64,000 nucleotides of DNA from a virus. Below are positions 61,871-64,000 of the stretch, piece by piece; the first letter of the stretch is position 1, and each line of letters begins with the position of its first letter. Under the pieces are notes generated by a model. The model did no database searches and was not told the origin of the DNA. It worked only from the letters and a program-made list of their open reading frames with translations. The DNA lies in the IMG/VR virus record IMGVR_UViG_3300031576_000011, positions 1-64,000 of that record. One strand, written 5' to 3'. The position numbers were made by a program, and so were the translations under genes.

Positions 61871-64000
61871 CTATCCGGTTACGGTCGTGCCATCTGGCAT
61901 GGCCGCCGGCATCGTGGCGTTGATCAGTTGCTGCTTCCGCACCAGCAGCCCGTGAACGCGACGGTCGAGCTCGTGGTCAGCCACAAGGCGCTGCACGAGC
62001 ACGCCGCGGTGCTGCCCGATCCTGCAAAGGCGATCTTCCGCCTGCTGGTTCAGGGCCGGGGTCCAGTCTAGGGACACGAACACGACGTGCGCCGCCTTGG
62101 TCAGTGTGAGCCCTGTCCCGGCCGCCTGGATGGTGCCGGCGAGCCCGCGGTGCGTCCCGGACTGGAAGGCCGCGGCCACCTCGGCCCGCCGCTCGTCTGG
62201 GGTGTCGCCGGTGATGGTGAGCCAGCCCGGCCGCGCGGCCACGAGGTCGATCGCGGCGCGATGGGGCGAGAACACGATCAGCGGCTCCTCCGCCTCCTCG
62301 TACGACTCGACGAGCTCGAGGAGCGCCGGGATCTTCGCGGCCGAGAGCGCCGTGCGCGCCGCCGAGATCCGGCGCATCACGTCCTCGGGAATCCGGAGAT
62401 CGACTTCCAGGGCGGCCTCCGAGAGCTCAATCCCGCAGCCCCGGAGCATCTCGAGGACGTCGTCGCACATCGTGCGCGTCGCCTTGTCGATGCCGTTCAC
62501 GAGGATGTCCTGGTACCGCTTCGGCGGCAGCTCAGGGAGCACGTCCATGCGCCGCCTGCGGAGGCAGACCTTGGCCAGCAGCCCAGGGACCTCGGGCGCA
62601 GGCATGCCCCACTCATACCCCCCGAAGTAGCCCTTGCGCGCGTCGAAGAGCCGGAGGAACCGGGGCCAGGATCCGAACGCCTCCTCGGCCAGGCTGGCGG
62701 CGTGGAGCACGTACCAGAGTTCGCTCGGGCGGTTGAGCATCGGGGTTCCAGAGAGCATCCAGGTCCGTCCCATCCGGTCGAGCACCGCTCGCGACACCGC
62801 CTCGAACTTTCGTGTCCGCTTGGACTGCCCGTTCTTCACGAGGTGGCAGTTGTGGACCAGGAGACCGTTCACCGAGTACGACGGGTGCCCTGCAACCTCG
62901 AGATTGTGGACGACAACCTCGCCGCCGTCGTAGCCCAGCGCTTCAAGATCTCGTCGTTCGAGAATCTCGACACCGTCCAGCCGAGCGAAGCCAGGACGCG
63001 GTCCTTGCGCCGATCCTGCGCCTGGCGATCGAGGGCCCGGTGTGATCCGCCATCTGCCTCGATCGCCAGGCGCAGGGCCGGGATGGCGACGTCGATCTTG
63101 TAGTGACACGGGGATCCCATCCGCCTGCCAGTCCGTATCACGAAGTTCGACTCGGCCATCGGACCAAGGAATCGCAAGAGCCTCCGCTCCGGTCTGGTCG
63201 GTCCGGCGCCATTCCCGCCGCGCACCGACGGCCGATGACCCATCGCACGAAGGGTCGCCGACAGCCGTTGCCTGACCGCGGCCCGCCACATCGGGTTGCG
63301 CGTCCGCATCCGCTTTGACGAGCGCGCCGCCAGCGATGGATCCCTTCGGTTGGCCGCTCGGCCGGCCGCGCTGATCCTGGCGCGCACCTTCGCACAGTAG
63401 ACCTTGGCTCTGATCTCTGGTTGCCACATTCTCCACGTCGCCGAGCAGGATGTTCCGCAGAATCTGGTGGGCCACGGGCGGTCCGGATACAGCCTTCGAC
63501 AGTACGCGCATCGCCGTGAGGGCTTGGGATGCATGGGTAGTCATCATCCACTGTCCAGGCACTAGGTCAAGAGCGCGGCGCCAGCCACGGCCTGTCATGA
63601 ACTTGTGGTTCTGGGTGACCACGATCGTGCTATCTCCAACGGTCAGCCGCACCATGCTCCGGGCTCGGCGGACGGACAACGCGAGCACGCGTCCAGCCCC
63701 TACCGCGTTGCAGACAACCTCGCCGACCCGCACACGCTCGATCGCCTTCGGGCCGCGCGGCGTGTCCACGAGCGTCCCGGATGGAAAGCACTCGTCCGCG
63801 ATGAGGATGGTGCCATCTGGCGGCGGGCCGTACTTCTCGTGCAGCACCTCACGCCGGTGCTCCCCGGGCTTGACGACGTCTGGCAAGACGTCGTAGTTGA
63901 GTACGACCGCGTGCCCAGGCTGCGGCCAGTGGAAGGACTTGCGCCCTCGCAGCACCTCGACCTTCAGGTCCGGGCGCCACTTCGCCGCCTCCGCCCGCCA
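61871..64000 (-). CDS. SNF2-type DNA helicase with intein, 5' end outside window
   Basis: The frame is open to the window edge, so the N-terminus with Walker A is missing. Visible motifs are ILIADE|CHLVKNG (Walker B, split by the intein), WMLSGTPMLNRPSELW (motif III), IVFSPHRAAIDLV (motif IV), QAAGTGLTLTKA (motif V) and NQQAEDRLCRIGQ (motif VI with the arginine finger). The start of the visible part (WRAEAAKWRPDLKVEVLRG) also fits SNF2 proteins. Phage SNF2 helicases act in DNA replication and recombination. After splicing the visible host part is about 395 residues. Confidence 0.9.
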   Translation of the reverse strand, partial: WRAEAAKWRPDLKVEVLRGRKSFHWPQPGHAVVLNYDVLPDVVKPGEHRREVLHEKYGPPPDGTILIADECFPSGTLVDTPRGPKAIERVRVGEVVCNAVGAGRVLALSVRRARSMVRLTVGDSTIVVTQNHKFMTGRGWRRALDLVPGQWMMTTHASQALTAMRVLSKAVSGPPVAHQILRNILLGDVENVATRDQSQGLLCEGARQDQRGRPSGQPKGSIAGGALVKADADAQPDVAGRGQATAVGDPSCDGSSAVGARREWRRTDQTGAEALAIPWSDGRVELRDTDWQADGIPVSLQDRRRHPGPAPGDRGRWRITPGPRSPGAGSAQGPRPGFARLDGVEILERRDLEALGYDGGEVVVHNLEVAGHPSYSVNGLLVHNCHLVKNGQSKRTRKFEAVSRAVLDRMGRTWMLSGTPMLNRPSELWYVLHAASLAEEAFGSWPRFLRLFDARKGYFGGYEWGMPAPEVPGLLAKVCLRRRRMDVLPELPPKRYQDILVNGIDKATRTMCDDVLEMLRGCGIELSEAALEVDLRIPEDVMRRISAARTALSAAKIPALLELVESYEEAEEPLIVFSPHRAAIDLVAARPGWLTITGDTPDERRAEVAAAFQSGTHRGLAGTIQAAGTGLTLTKAAHVVFVSLDWTPALNQQAEDRLCRIGQHRGVLVQRLVADHELDRRVHGLLVRKQQLINATMPAAMPDGTTVTG
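62849..63790 (-). mobile_element. Intein in the DECH motif of the helicase
   Basis: The intein has 314 residues in the helicase frame. Block A is CFPSGTLVDTPRG, block B VVTQNHKFMTG with the TxxH motif, and blocks F/G VVVHNLEVAGHPSYSVNGLLVHN, in part LEVAGHPSYSVNGLLVHN, followed by the +1 Cys of CHLVKNG. All splicing residues are present. Between about residues 125 and 275 the in-frame sequence is low-complexity and looks like a read-through of another gene: a nuclease gene lies there in another frame. Confidence 0.88.
62869..63534 (-). CDS. Vsr/DUF559-like endonuclease nested out of frame in the intein
   Basis: The 221-aa protein starts at an internal ATG and is read in a different frame from the intein that surrounds it. 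N-terminus: zinc finger CAYCRRLYPDRPWPTRFCGTSC (in part CAYC and FCGTSC). Middle: basic helices. C-terminus: a Vsr/DUF559-like PD-(D/E)XK core with PERRLLRFLG (E117), YKIDVAIPALRLAIEADGGSH (in part KIDVAIPALRLAIEADGG; D148, E159, D161, H165), then RRKDRVLASLGWTVSRFSNDEI. This is typical of EDxHD-type homing nucleases associated with inteins and introns. It ends just inside the terminal splicing block. Confidence 0.85.
   Translation of the reverse strand: MHPKPSRRCAYCRRLYPDRPWPTRFCGTSCSATWRMWQPEIRAKVYCAKVRARISAAGRAANRRDPSLAARSSKRMRTRNPMWRAAVRQRLSATLRAMGHRPSVRGGNGAGPTRPERRLLRFLGPMAESNFVIRTGRRMGSPCHYKIDVAIPALRLAIEADGGSHRALDRQAQDRRKDRVLASLGWTVSRFSNDEILKRWATTAARLSSTISRLQGTRRTR

Noticed and set aside
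1-64000. tRNA genes
   Set aside because: I scanned intergenic gaps by eye for clover-leaf patterns and GGTTCRA T-loops and found none; nearly all DNA is coding.

Overview
The window is a GC-rich (about two-thirds G+C) piece of a tailed-phage genome with a contractile tail (myovirus morphology), free or as a prophage. Evidence for a phage is the continuous run of large terminase, portal, SPP1 gp7-like protein, prohead protease, major capsid, tail sheath, tail tube, frameshifted tail chaperone, tape measure, and baseplate hub, spike, gp25-like, J-like and I-like proteins. Dense packing, frequent ATGA/GTGA stop-start overlaps, many GTG starts and many small zinc-ribbon proteins are typical of high-GC bacteriophages. 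No host marker gene is present, so the host is unknown.

Layout. (1) 1-12.1 kb, minus strand: a tight early/accessory cassette of about 27 small genes, including an HD/MESH1-like hydrolase, MmcB-like and DUF433 proteins, a nucleotidyltransferase, HNH nucleases, a thermonuclease, a HTH/zinc protein and a Dam-type adenine methylase. A plus-strand HNH gene interrupts it near 7.3-7.7 kb. (2) 12.1-16.1 kb: a divergent intergenic region, a TnpB-only IS200/IS605-type element (12667 to about 13960) abutting a serine recombinase, and small zinc proteins. (3) 16.1-48.7 kb, plus strand: the virion module. TerL carries an intein with a LAGLIDADG endonuclease, and a D12 DNA adenine methylase is fused to an XkdF-like prohead protease. 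(4) 48.7-56.7 kb, plus strand: tail fibre, lysis-type membrane proteins, HTH regulators, a Cas4/RecB-like nuclease, a metal-binding protein of the recombination-directionality-factor type and a replication/terminase-like HTH protein. (5) 56.6-64 kb, minus strand: a SNF2 helicase interrupted by an intein, a DUF932 protein, and the most striking locus of the window.

That locus (57.28-60.81 kb, minus strand) is a compact RNA-guided-looking system. A 400-residue Nop-domain protein resembles the C-terminal part of IS110 transposases and the phage Tas proteins. It is translationally coupled by GTGA to a 231-residue zinc-finger/HNH nuclease. The stop codon of the nuclease gene runs directly into an array of about 48 units with a strict 34-bp period. 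Each unit has two different conserved blocks (CGGCTCGC and CGTNCC on the plus strand) separated by two variable 9-bp segments. This is the architecture of a TIGR (tandem interspaced guide RNA) array with two short spacers per unit. I read it as a TIGR-Tas system with a nuclease-less Tas protein and a separate HNH nuclease supplied in trans.

Second highlight: the intein in the SNF2 helicase is inserted inside the DECH (Walker B) motif and contains a Vsr/DUF559-like endonuclease gene in a different reading frame. The splicing domain and its likely homing nuclease are therefore encoded in overlapping frames of the same DNA.
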